15,398 nt of DNA from CAZDHT01 sp964505325 (GCA_964505325.1 CAZDHT010000107.1:1-15398); one strand, 5' to 3'; positions 1 through 6,751 are shown, numbered from the stretch's first letter. Numbers and translations are program-made. Notes: generated from the letters alone by a model not told the origin.

Positions 1-295
1 CGCAGCCGGCGGCAAGGAGCGCCGCGGCGAGCTGGAACCCCTCGTCCTTCTGGCCGGGGAAATCGTTGGGGGACGCCGGTCTGAAAGTGCCGTGCAGGCG
101 TGATTCGAGGTCAAACGGCGGGCGTTCGGATGCGAAGAACCCGCAGACGGAGATTTTCTTCTCCGGAGCGATCGGTGCGGAGGGCGTCCGCAGCAGGTTC
201 TCCGCGGTGGACTTGTTCACGACCCGATGGATGCAGCCGGTCGCCGCAGACACCGCCAGCACGAGCGCCAGCATCAATATCATCTTCGCTTTCAT
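1..295 (-). CDS. Putative lipoprotein, 3' end missing (runs off the window)
   Basis: An open frame of 98 codons starts at ATG 293-295 and reaches the left edge with no stop, so only the N-terminus is visible. Residues 1-21 form a lipoprotein signal: MKAK, a hydrophobic stretch rich in Leu, Ala and Val, then A-T-G-C with the lipid-acceptor cysteine at 21. The -3 residue is Ala, which is tolerated but not ideal. The mature part (about 22-98) contains a short segment ISVCGFFASERPPFDLESR and shows no domain I recognise. A strong ribosome binding site GGAGGGG (complement of 302-308) lies six bases upstream of the ATG and fixes the start. The gene follows the WD40 gene on the same strand with a gap of about 100 bases, so it may be read from the same transcript. 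Its function is unknown. Confidence 0.75.
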   Translation of the reverse strand, partial: MKAKMILMLALVLAVSAATGCIHRVVNKSTAENLLRTPSAPIAPEKKISVCGFFASERPPFDLESRLHGTFRPASPNDFPGQKDEGFQLAAALLAAGC

Positions 296-301
296 TGGAT
301 A

Positions 302-308
302 CCCCTCC
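302..308 (-). promoter_or_regulatory. Ribosome binding site of the partial lipoprotein gene
   Basis: The minus strand reads GGAGGGG, six bases before the ATG at 293-295. It is a strong match to the anti-Shine-Dalgarno sequence and decides the start of the edge gene. Confidence 0.7.
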
Positions 309-361
309 GTTTCAGGTCTGACGTGTCCGGTCCAATACCTCTGTCAAGCGGGGTCAAGCTT

Positions 362-386
362 CTCCGGCGCTCAAAAGGCGCCGCAG
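362..386 (-). terminator. Hairpin after the WD40 gene, weak terminator candidate
   Basis: The arms CGGCGC (365-370) and GCGCCG (378-383) pair perfectly around a seven-base loop. Two more pairs form beyond one mismatch. The hairpin starts 14 bases past the WD40 stop codon. No T-run follows on the minus strand, so it does not look like a full intrinsic terminator. It may only stabilise the mRNA end. Confidence 0.3.
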
Positions 387-399
387 GAGCCGGAGCTGA

Positions 400-2322
400 T
401 CACTCGTCCTTGCCCCAGATGCGGATGGTCCCGTCCGTGCTGCCCGAGGCGAGCTGGCTGCCGTCGGCACTGAAGGCGACGGAGTTAATGGTGCGCCGGT
501 GGCCGCGGAGTCTCGCCAGTTCCTTGCGCGCGCCCACGTCCCACACACGGATGGCGTTGTCGTTGCCCGGCGCGGCGAGGAGTTTGCCGTCGGGGCTGAA
601 CGCCACGGCCGCCGTCCCCCACGTGTCACGGCCGCGGCGGCGCCAGTCGAACCCGCCGCTCTGCGAGGTGAACGTGGTGATGTATCGCCGCGTCTTGGCG
701 TCCCACAGGCGCACGGACCCGAAGGCCGCCGACGCGAGAAGCTTCCTGTCAGGGCTGAAGGCGAGGGCCGTCGCCCAGATGCGCCGTCCCGGCAGACTCG
801 TCCCGCGGCGCTTCTCGACATCCCAGATGCGGACAAAACCGACGCCCCCAGCGGCCAGGGATCGGCCGTCCGGGCTGAAGGCGATGCAGCGGACCCGCGA
901 CTCGTGCCCCTTCAACGCGGCGAGGAGCTTGCGGGTCTCGGCGTCCCACAGGCGGACGGTCCGGTCATCACTCCCCGACGCAAGAATCCCGCCGACCGGG
1001 CTGAACGCCGTACAGCGGACCTCGCCCGAGTGTCCCTTCAGCGTCGTGAGCTCTGTGCGAGTGCCGACGTCCCACAGGCGGACGGTCCTGTCATTCCCGC
1101 CCGAGAGGAGCATGTTGCCGTCCGGGCTGAACGCGACGGAATTAACGTCGCCGCCGGACCCGGTCAATGTGGCGATGTGCTTCGCCCCACGCACGTCCCA
1201 CAGACGAATCGTGTCGTCCCCGCTTGCCGACGCCAGCAGATTGCCATCGGGGCTGAACGCAACGGAATTGACCGACCCCTTGTGGCCGGTAAGGGTTGCG
1301 GCGAGCCGGCCCAGGCGCGCCGCCTGCTGCCGAGGGGTGAGAGGGACCGCCGCCCGAGCGGCCACATACGTTTGCTCCGCGGTCGTCCATAGACGGACGG
1401 CGGCGGGAAAGTCCTTCTTGTCGAACGTCTTCGCGGCGTCGGCGGCGAGCTGCTCGGCGCGAGACCACAGCTCGGCGGCGCCCTTCGGCGCGCCGGCCTT
1501 GTCCGCCGCCTGCCGAGCTGCGCCCGCCGCGTGCCTGGCGTTCAGCGCGGCGGTAATCAGCCGAATCAGCTCGTCCTCGCGCGCCGGGTCGATCGCCCGT
1601 CCGGGCTTCGGGCCGGCATCATCCTTCGGGCGCTTGGCCTCGTCCCTGACCTCCGTGCCGGCGGGTTGATCGCCGACAAACCACTGCCATGGCCGCAGCG
1701 CGGCGGCCAGGGCGGCGGCAACACATACGCAGATGCACGCGGCGATCAGAACGCGCCGTGAACGAGGCGTCGCGGACGTCGGGGCCACAGACGGCGGAGC
1801 CTTGGGCGCGCCGGACGAGATCGCCTTGGAAAGCTGCGTGTCAGCGGGAGACGCAGGCCGCGCTCCAGAGGCCCGGCCCTCTTGGGGCGCCGAGGACACG
1901 ACGACCGTCGGCGGCGCGGCCACGCCCGCCGGCAGCTCCGGCGTGTCCGGCTCGCCCTGCTCAGCGACGGGGGGCACCCCCCGCGGCGGCGTGTCCGAGG
2001 CACCCAGCGGCTCCATGCGGTCGGTGTCCGAGAGACTCGGCGGCGTGGGCTCGGGCGCGGCATCCTTGGACGGTGCTGCCGCCGGCGGAGCCACCGCCTG
2101 GGCGTCACGCGGCTGAGCCTGCTCAACGGCAGGGGCGACTGCCGACAGCGACGTATCGGTGGGGGCGACCGGCTCGATGCGGTCGGTATCGGCGAAGCCC
2201 AGCGGCGTCTGCTGAGGGATAACTTGGGTCGCCGAGCATCGCGGGCACCGGATCTTCCAGCCCACGTGCTTCTCGGCGGCTTCGAGCTTCTGCCCGCACT
2301 CGCACTCGAATTTGATCGACAT
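400..2322 (-). CDS. Membrane-anchored zinc-ribbon / WD40-repeat protein
   Basis: The 640-residue product has four visible parts. (1) An N-terminal zinc ribbon uses C7, C9, C26 and C29 (CxC...CPRC), a type common in planctomycete proteins. (2) A Pro/Ala-rich linker (about 36-186) contains two related segments that open with DTDR(I/M)EP at 45 and 99. (3) A single hydrophobic helix spans about 190-209, followed by a helical stretch at about 245-335. (4) Seven WD40 repeats (about 342-636) carry recurring V(A)FSPDG and (I/V)R(L/V)WD signatures, enough for one closed seven-bladed propeller. Blades 5 and 6 lack the usual GH, and blade 6 has an Arg-rich insertion near 558-567. The likely arrangement is zinc ribbon in the cytoplasm and propeller outside, but this is inferred. 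The propeller probably binds other proteins; no enzyme domain is visible. The start is ATG 2320-2322 with AGGGG nine bases upstream. A dedicated promoter lies at 2417-2445. Confidence 0.9.
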   Translation of the reverse strand: MSIKFECECGQKLEAAEKHVGWKIRCPRCSATQVIPQQTPLGFADTDRIEPVAPTDTSLSAVAPAVEQAQPRDAQAVAPPAAAPSKDAAPEPTPPSLSDTDRMEPLGASDTPPRGVPPVAEQGEPDTPELPAGVAAPPTVVVSSAPQEGRASGARPASPADTQLSKAISSGAPKAPPSVAPTSATPRSRRVLIAACICVCVAAALAAALRPWQWFVGDQPAGTEVRDEAKRPKDDAGPKPGRAIDPAREDELIRLITAALNARHAAGAARQAADKAGAPKGAAELWSRAEQLAADAAKTFDKKDFPAAVRLWTTAEQTYVAARAAVPLTPRQQAARLGRLAATLTGHKGSVNSVAFSPDGNLLASASGDDTIRLWDVRGAKHIATLTGSGGDVNSVAFSPDGNMLLSGGNDRTVRLWDVGTRTELTTLKGHSGEVRCTAFSPVGGILASGSDDRTVRLWDAETRKLLAALKGHESRVRCIAFSPDGRSLAAGGVGFVRIWDVEKRRGTSLPGRRIWATALAFSPDRKLLASAAFGSVRLWDAKTRRYITTFTSQSGGFDWRRRGRDTWGTAAVAFSPDGKLLAAPGNDNAIRVWDVGARKELARLRGHRRTINSVAFSADGSQLASGSTDGTIRIWGKDE

Positions 2323-2416
2323 ACGACTGAACCCCTGCGGAGGTCAATCACCCACCGGGCCGGACGGGGTGTGCAGAGAGCGTTGACTCGGGCCATCTCA
2401 TAACATCTCTCCACGA

Positions 2417-2445
2417 AGTATACTCCGCGCGGAAGTGAAGGTCAA
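2417..2445 (-). promoter_or_regulatory. Sigma-70-type promoter of the WD40 gene
   Basis: The minus strand has TTGACC (complement of 2440-2445), a 17-base spacer, then TATACT (complement of 2417-2422). Both hexamers match consensus at five of six positions with ideal spacing. Transcription would begin near 2410, leaving an 88-base leader before the ATG at 2322. The promoter lies nine bases past the stop codon of the upstream PQQ-like gene, so the WD40 gene can be expressed on its own. No experiment supports this; it is a sequence match. Confidence 0.7.
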
Positions 2446-2454
2446 GCAAGGCGG

Positions 2455-3777
2455 CTACCGGCGCACAGCGAAGCAGACGATATTGCCGGACTTGTCCTTG
2501 CAGCAGATGATGCCGTTGGCGAGGAGGATGTGCGGGTAGCATGCGTCGCGGAGGATCCCGTCGACGCGGCCCAGCTCGTGGTATCGGTTCTTGGCGGGAT
2601 CGAGCAAGACGAGCCGGCCCCGGCCGAGCACGATGACCTTGTCGTCGCCGGTAGCCAGGCATGACCCATGAGAGAAGCTCCCACCCCGCCACTTGAGCTT
2701 GCCGGTCGCAAGGTCCAGGCACTTCGCCCAGCGGTCGACCGTGAACACGAGGCCCTTGTGGATCACCGGGGTACACACCATCGAGTAATCCCTGGCCCGC
2801 CACTTACGCCGCGCCCCGGTCAGCGAGATCTCGATCAGGCTGGTGCTCTGTCGGTTGTACGCGGACGTGAGGACGACGGCGCTCCCCGACACCGCCGACA
2901 CCGCAGGGGCCGCGAGGTTGCAGCCGTAATCAGTCTGCCGGGCGTACTCGGCAATGGTGCGTCCTTCGTGCCCCTTGTCGGTCCGCATTACGACGAGCTT
3001 GCGCAGGGTGAGCGTCGCCAGGCACAGCGTCCCGTCGACGGTCAGGGTCGCCGGGCCGCTGGTATGGCCGGCGGCGCCCTTGAGCGCCGACCGCCATCCC
3101 TCGGCACCGGTCTTCTTGTCAAACGCAATCACCGTGCCGTTGTCGGCGCCCACCTCGATCAGCACCCGGTCGCCGAGGATGAGCGGCGAGCTGGTGAAGC
3201 CGAAGTCACGCACCCCGCCGCCGACGTTGGGCCGCTGCTTGACGCGGTACTTGTCGTAAAGGTTCATCGACCAGAGCCGTTTACCTTTCCGGGCCGTGTC
3301 CCAGCAGCGGAAGTCGCCGTCGGAACTGAGCGTGTAGAGACGCTGCGTCTGGGGGTCAAATGCGGGCGTGCAGTTCGGGCCCCCGTACTGACCCAAGTCG
3401 CCGGCCCGGGTGCGCGGCTGATAGCGGGATCGGTAGGTCTGCTTCCAGACCTCCTTGCCAGTGAGGGCGTCGATGCAATAGACGACGTCGGAGCCGACGG
3501 GGTTGCGGCGACGGTCGGGCCGGCCGTGCCAGCCCATTACGTAGATCCGCCCGCCGGCGAGAATCGGCGAGGTGCAGCCAGGGCCGACGTTTTTGCCCCA
3601 CAGCTGCTTCGGCGGCCAGCCCTGGGGCCAGCCGGAATGCTCGGGCGTCACGCCGTTACGGGCGGGCCCGCGCCACTGCGGCCAGTCGCTGGTCGCTGCG
3701 CCGGACGCCGGACACGAGGCAACCAGCGCAACGGCGAACATCAAGAGGCGGGCAGTGTACCGTGTCCGAGTGCGAAT
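2455..3777 (-). CDS. PQQ-like beta-propeller lipoprotein 1 (probable ATT start)
   Basis: This is an outer-envelope PQQ-like repeat protein, 440 residues if read from ATT at 3775-3777. Repeats run through most of the chain, with the recurring pattern (A/C)(F/L/I)D..TG...W, for example CIDALTGKEVW, AFDKKTGAEGW and CLDLATGKLKW. The mature N-terminus begins DWPQWRGPARNG, the typical opening of planctomycete PQQ-like proteins. No catalytic PQQ-dehydrogenase residues are evident, so it is probably a scaffold or binding protein. The start matters. The first conventional in-frame start (TTG at 3744) leaves a signal peptide with no basic region. Reading from ATT adds RTRTRYTAR, a hydrophobic core and the lipobox V-A-S-C at residue 22. 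GGAGG (complement of 3787-3791) lies nine bases before that ATT. It is the last gene of a set with the glycoside-hydrolase-like and serine hydrolase genes, 70 bases after the former. The stop is TAG. Confidence 0.85.
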   Translation of the reverse strand: MRTRTRYTARLLMFAVALVASCPASGAATSDWPQWRGPARNGVTPEHSGWPQGWPPKQLWGKNVGPGCTSPILAGGRIYVMGWHGRPDRRRNPVGSDVVYCIDALTGKEVWKQTYRSRYQPRTRAGDLGQYGGPNCTPAFDPQTQRLYTLSSDGDFRCWDTARKGKRLWSMNLYDKYRVKQRPNVGGGVRDFGFTSSPLILGDRVLIEVGADNGTVIAFDKKTGAEGWRSALKGAAGHTSGPATLTVDGTLCLATLTLRKLVVMRTDKGHEGRTIAEYARQTDYGCNLAAPAVSAVSGSAVVLTSAYNRQSTSLIEISLTGARRKWRARDYSMVCTPVIHKGLVFTVDRWAKCLDLATGKLKWRGGSFSHGSCLATGDDKVIVLGRGRLVLLDPAKNRYHELGRVDGILRDACYPHILLANGIICCKDKSGNIVCFAVRR

Positions 3778-3786
3778 GACGGTCTT

Positions 3787-3791
3787 CCTCC
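3787..3791 (-). promoter_or_regulatory. Ribosome binding site supporting an ATT start
   Basis: The minus strand reads GGAGGAAGACCGTC and then ATT. GGAGG is nine bases from the ATT and about 42 from the nearest conventional start in frame (TTG 3744), too far to serve that codon. The site therefore favours ATT initiation for PQQ-like protein 1. Confidence 0.55.
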
Positions 3792-3847
3792 GGCAGCGCC
3801 GGTCGCGGCGGCCAGTAAGGTCACGGGCTCAGCTCGCGGGGCAGATG

Positions 3848-5110
3848 TCATCTCTGGGCAAAACGCAGGTAAAGGACCAGCTCCTTGCCGACGCCCGGCG
3901 GCGGAGCCCAGCTCTCATCGCCCGGTGCCACCTTGACGGCTTGCTGCTTGACGCGCTTGCCGGTCACGCAATCCAGCCAGACGAGGTCATACGTTCCCGC
4001 GGCGATCTTCTTGAGGCCGAGCCTGTCCGCGCGCTTCGACGAGTACGCGATGTAGCCATGGCCCGGGTTGGCCAGCACGTATTGCGTGTCCGCCGCGGCC
4101 AGTTCGTCGTGCGGCGTCATCTGGTGGAAGTCCGTCGATTCAAAGAACCGGACGAGCCGCCCGCAGTCCTCGAGGTCGCTCTTGGCGGTGCCGGCGATGT
4201 CCATCCGAAGGATCATCACATAGGCCCCGCCCATCGCGGCGGCCCAACTGTTCAGCCGCGCCGTGCGGCCGGTGCCGTGCTGCGCCAGCTCGGACATGTT
4301 CAAGTTGTATCGCCCCTTGGCGTCGCGGAACGCCTTGACCATTCCCGCGTGCAGCTTGTCCGGCGACGAGACGTTGTACTGGATGGCGAACTGATCGATG
4401 TTCTGGTCCTCGGCGAACTCCTTGAAGCTGAGGCCGCTGAGCTTGTGCACGGCGATGGGGTGGGCGTGGTCGTCAGCTTTGCGAATCTCGCCCGCGATGG
4501 CCGAGACGCGCTTAGCGCTGAACCGCTCCTGGTACTCCTCGGCCACGCACCAGATGAGGAGCTTGTGGTGCTTGAAGCGGCCGACCAGCCCGCGGAGGAA
4601 CTTGCGCTCGTCTGGGCCGACGCGGTGGCCAGTGTTCCAGATGCGGGCGGAATCATCGTACAGGAAGAAGACGATCACGATGCCCGCTTGGTCCATCGCG
4701 GTGAACCAGCGTTCCCACTGGTCGAGCACCTTCCTGCTGAGTCCCTTCCGCGGGTCGTTGTCGACGAACGGATTGTGCGAGCGGTCGCCGTCGCCGCCGT
4801 GGCTGCGGACGGCCATCAGGTAGATGCAGTTGGCACCGGTCGGCCTGAGCTTGGCGATCAGCTTCATCTGGTCGCCGTCGCGGGTGCCGTCGGCGCGGCG
4901 CACCCCGCGATAGAGAAAGCCTTCCGGGTCGCCCGGCCCGCACATGAAGAACGGCCGGTGCTCGCCCTTCGGATCGTACCGGACCAGCCACGCCGGGTTC
5001 TTCGGGTCAACGATGATCTGCCCGGGCAGGTGCTTGACCGCCGCGCCCGATGCCGCGGATGCGATCAGGGCCAGCACGGCCAGACCACACGCAACTCTGA
5101 GGTGACGCAT
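3848..5110 (-). CDS. Secreted TIM-barrel glycoside-hydrolase-like protein
   Basis: The 420-residue product begins with a Sec signal peptide (about 1-23: MRHLR, a hydrophobic core, then ASGA). Residues about 30-330 look like a (beta/alpha)8 glycosidase-type barrel. A strand ending LLIWCVAEEYQE (185-195) supplies E191 or E192 as a candidate acid/base, and NMSE near 271-274 supplies a candidate nucleophile. Residues about 335-420 (YVLANPGHGYIAYSS..., then TYDLVWLDCVTGK) resemble the beta-sandwich called 'putative collagen-binding domain of a collagenase', which often follows DUF4038/apiosidase-like barrels. The substrate cannot be told, and catalysis itself is an inference. The start is ATG 5108-5110 with AGGAG eight bases upstream. 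It lies 15 bases after the serine hydrolase gene and 70 bases before PQQ-like gene 1, which suggests one transcript. Confidence 0.72.
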   Translation of the reverse strand: MRHLRVACGLAVLALIASAASGAAVKHLPGQIIVDPKNPAWLVRYDPKGEHRPFFMCGPGDPEGFLYRGVRRADGTRDGDQMKLIAKLRPTGANCIYLMAVRSHGGDGDRSHNPFVDNDPRKGLSRKVLDQWERWFTAMDQAGIVIVFFLYDDSARIWNTGHRVGPDERKFLRGLVGRFKHHKLLIWCVAEEYQERFSAKRVSAIAGEIRKADDHAHPIAVHKLSGLSFKEFAEDQNIDQFAIQYNVSSPDKLHAGMVKAFRDAKGRYNLNMSELAQHGTGRTARLNSWAAAMGGAYVMILRMDIAGTAKSDLEDCGRLVRFFESTDFHQMTPHDELAAADTQYVLANPGHGYIAYSSKRADRLGLKKIAAGTYDLVWLDCVTGKRVKQQAVKVAPGDESWAPPPGVGKELVLYLRFAQR

Positions 5111-5125
5111 CGTTCCGCTCCTGCG

Positions 5126-6238
5126 TTACTTCGCACGTTTCTCGTCCAGCACCGCCCCGACCAGCAGCTTCAGGGCGCGGTTCTCTTTCTCGCGGCCGCG
5201 CGTCTGGCTCGCGTTCCAACTGACGATCAGGTCGAGGCTGGGGATGACGACCATCGCCCGGATGCCGCCGTGGCCGAAGGCGCCGTAGGTGTCGAGCGGC
5301 GCGTCGGGCCAGTGCCGCTTGCCCACCCGGTCGACGCCGTTCGTCCACCACAGCCAACTGTAGCTGCCCATGTGGTCAGTCTGGTTGTCGGGGCGGCTGC
5401 CCGAGCCGAGAGTCCGCTGGCCGGGGATCATATCGGCGCTCTTGCGCCCGGCGCGGGGGATCGTGTTGGGGAGGGGGCTGGTCACCGCTATCTTCGCGTG
5501 CCTGGCGCTGATGAGCTGTTTGCCCTTCCAGCGCCCGCCGCGGAGATAGAGCAGTCCGAACCGGCAGAAGTCGCGCGGCGAGACAGCCACGCGGCCCGGC
5601 CGGTCGCGCGTGCCGAAGGCCATCATCGTCGGCTTGTCCTCGCACTGCATCGGTCCGGTGAGCATCGGCCGCAGCACCTTCGCGTCCACGGTTCCGTACG
5701 TGACGCCGTAGACCTTAAGGAAAAGCGTGTCCCAGAACAGCGCCATCTGCCAGTCGTTGTACGCGTAGGCCGTGCCGGGCTTCTCGACGAGCTGATAGCA
5801 CGAGGTCTGGTTGGCGAAGTGCCGCCAGGTGATGTCGCGGTCCTTGTGGCCGAGCTTGGCGTTGATGTCCTTCAGCCGCGGGTCCCACTTGATCGCCTTC
5901 TCGTCGACGCTCTTGATCCTGGCGTCCTCGACCGCCTTGAAGAGGAAGTGGCTGAACCACGGCTTACAGGCCGACGCGACGTCGCCGCGACGTTTATGAT
6001 CCCCCCAGGTGTAGACCATGTGCCCGCGGCGAACCACGCAGCCGCGCCCCCTGGTGAACTGGCTGAAGGCCTTCAGCCCGGCCTCGTCCATCCCGGCCTC
6101 GGCCGGAGTCTTACGCCCCCATTGGGCACCCGGATAAACCCGTTCAGCGGCCATCCCCGCCTCCCTCAGCAGCGCGGTCGCACCCAGCAGGACAAGAACA
6201 CGGCAAACCCGGCGCACAACCCGTCTCCGTTTGGCCAA
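5126..6238 (-). CDS. Serine hydrolase of the class C beta-lactamase / esterase family
   Basis: The 370-residue product has the serine beta-lactamase/penicillin-binding fold signatures. S89-A-C-K92 is the SxxK nucleophile box. PGTAYAYND (154-162) sits where family members carry PGT.(F/Y).YSN, so the second box reads Y160-N-D rather than YxN. FGHGG (321-325) matches the HGG/KTG box. Such proteins hydrolyse esters or amides outside the cytoplasm; resistance activity is not implied. The best start is TTG 6236-6238, which gives MAKRRR, a hydrophobic core and a signal peptide ending near residue 31. The Shine-Dalgarno sequence there is weak. ATG at residue 29 has a purine-rich stretch upstream but would remove the signal peptide, so I prefer TTG. 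It is the first gene of the set with the glycoside-hydrolase-like and PQQ-like genes (15-base gap). A candidate promoter lies at 6271-6299. The stop is TAA. Confidence 0.85.
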   Translation of the reverse strand: MAKRRRVVRRVCRVLVLLGATALLREAGMAAERVYPGAQWGRKTPAEAGMDEAGLKAFSQFTRGRGCVVRRGHMVYTWGDHKRRGDVASACKPWFSHFLFKAVEDARIKSVDEKAIKWDPRLKDINAKLGHKDRDITWRHFANQTSCYQLVEKPGTAYAYNDWQMALFWDTLFLKVYGVTYGTVDAKVLRPMLTGPMQCEDKPTMMAFGTRDRPGRVAVSPRDFCRFGLLYLRGGRWKGKQLISARHAKIAVTSPLPNTIPRAGRKSADMIPGQRTLGSGSRPDNQTDHMGSYSWLWWTNGVDRVGKRHWPDAPLDTYGAFGHGGIRAMVVIPSLDLIVSWNASQTRGREKENRALKLLVGAVLDEKRAK

Positions 6239-6270
6239 GTCGCGAATGCCCCACCCGCCGCCACGTCCGG

Positions 6271-6299
6271 ATGGTAGCGCTTTCCCGAGACCGCCGCAA
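6271..6299 (-). promoter_or_regulatory. Candidate promoter of the serine hydrolase operon
   Basis: The minus strand has TTGCGG (complement of 6294-6299), 17 bases, then TACCAT (complement of 6271-6276). The -35 box matches consensus at three positions and the -10 box at four. The position, about 33 bases before the TTG start, is suitable. This is a weak match. Confidence 0.35.
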
Positions 6300-6376
6300 G
6301 CGGGCGGTCCAGCCGCCCCGCGGCCCGCCGCCCGCCGCGGGGGCAGCGGTGCTCCGGTGTCACTTACTTCGACGAT
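6300..6376. other. Non-coding GC-rich spacer with a strong hairpin
   Basis: No gene is supported here. CCCCGCGG (6316-6323) and CCGCGGGG (6335-6342) form a perfect eight-pair stem with an 11-base loop. It lies between the candidate serine hydrolase promoter and the tandem repeats. No T-run follows in either direction. It could slow read-through from PQQ-like gene 2, but the role is not clear. Confidence 0.35.
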
Positions 6377-6392
6377 GCGCCCCGGGCGCCAG

Positions 6393-6438
6393 GAAGTGGT
6401 ACTTTTTTGGAACAGGTGTCGTTCAAAAGTACCACTTC
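6393..6438. repeat. Hairpin of repeat unit 1
   Basis: The arms at 6393-6406 and 6425-6438 are perfect 14-base reverse complements. Within the loop, GAAC (6410-6413) and GTTC (6421-6424) can form a short inner stem. Confidence 0.9.
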
Positions 6439-6514
6439 ACAGTTGGTGAACAGGGTGATTACCCGACTTCGGAATGTGAACTCCAGCGCGCCATCCTCGC
6501 GCCCCGGGCGCCAG

Positions 6515-6560
6515 GAAGTGGTACTTTTGGGGAACAGGTGTCTTTCGAAAGTACCACTTC
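6515..6560. repeat. Hairpin of repeat unit 2
   Basis: Thirteen base pairs match perfectly (6515-6527 with 6548-6560). A T/G wobble (6528/6547) and a G/C pair (6529/6546) follow, and G/T pairs could extend the stem further in plus-strand RNA. Its changes from unit 1 are all in this distal part. Confidence 0.88.
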
Positions 6561-6636
6561 ACAGTTGGTGAACAGGGTGATTACCCGACTTCGGAATGTG
6601 AACTCCAGCGCGCCATCCTCGCGCCCCGGGCGCCAA

Positions 6637-6682
6637 GAAGTGGTACTTTTTTGGAACAGGCGTCTCTCAAAAGTACCACTTC
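6637..6682. repeat. Hairpin of repeat unit 3
   Basis: The arms at 6637-6650 and 6669-6682 are again perfect 14-base reverse complements. The loop differs from unit 1 at three positions, and the inner GAAC/GTTC pairing is lost. Confidence 0.88.
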
Positions 6683-6751
6683 ACAGTTGGTGAACGGGGT
6701 GATTGCCCACTTCGGAATATCAACTCGCTCCAGCCGAAAGACCGCGGACAC

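Larger units (their letters stand above)
6377..6734. repeat. Three tandem 122-bp repeats, each with a 46-nt hairpin
   Basis: Units start at 6377, 6499 and 6621 with the identical 14-mer GCGCCCCGGGCGCC, an exact period of 122. Unit 2 differs from unit 1 at only four bases. Unit 3 carries more changes and drifts apart after about 6710, ending near 6734. Each unit holds an inverted repeat with arms GAAGTGGTACTTTT and AAAAGTACCACTTC around an 18-base loop containing GGAACAGG. Further on it has GGGTGATTACCC (GGGTGATTGCCC in unit 3), a second small stem. The unit start is itself a short stem (GCGCC/GGCGC). A period of 122 is not divisible by three, so any open frame through it shifts each unit; I read it as non-coding. 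It resembles REP- or MITE-like extragenic palindromes expanded in tandem. No transposase is nearby. It separates the PQQ2 gene from the serine hydrolase operon. Confidence 0.92.

Noticed and set aside
227..1669. A 480-codon open frame on the plus strand
   Set aside because: Its apparent repeats (SHRRT, PSGLNA) are the reverse-strand image of the WD40 repeats.
2323..2410. Riboswitch in the WD40 leader
   Set aside because: The 88-base leader shows no conserved riboswitch core or clear multi-stem fold.
3572..6277. A 901-codon open frame on the plus strand
   Set aside because: It lies antisense to the PQQ-like, glycoside-hydrolase-like and serine hydrolase genes, which have signals, motifs and ribosome sites. 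Its translation is low-complexity and rich in Arg, Ala, Val and Asp, as expected for the shadow of GC-rich genes.
6393..6682. Intrinsic terminators formed by the repeat hairpins
   Set aside because: The stems are strong, but no T-run follows the arm in either direction. They may still hinder transcription.
6271..6693. A 140-codon open frame through the tandem repeats
   Set aside because: The 122-base period shifts the reading frame in each unit, so the repeats do not encode a repeated peptide. No domain or ribosome site is seen.
6377..6734. CRISPR array
   Set aside because: The whole 122-base unit is repeated. There are no variable spacers between short repeats, and no cas genes are present.
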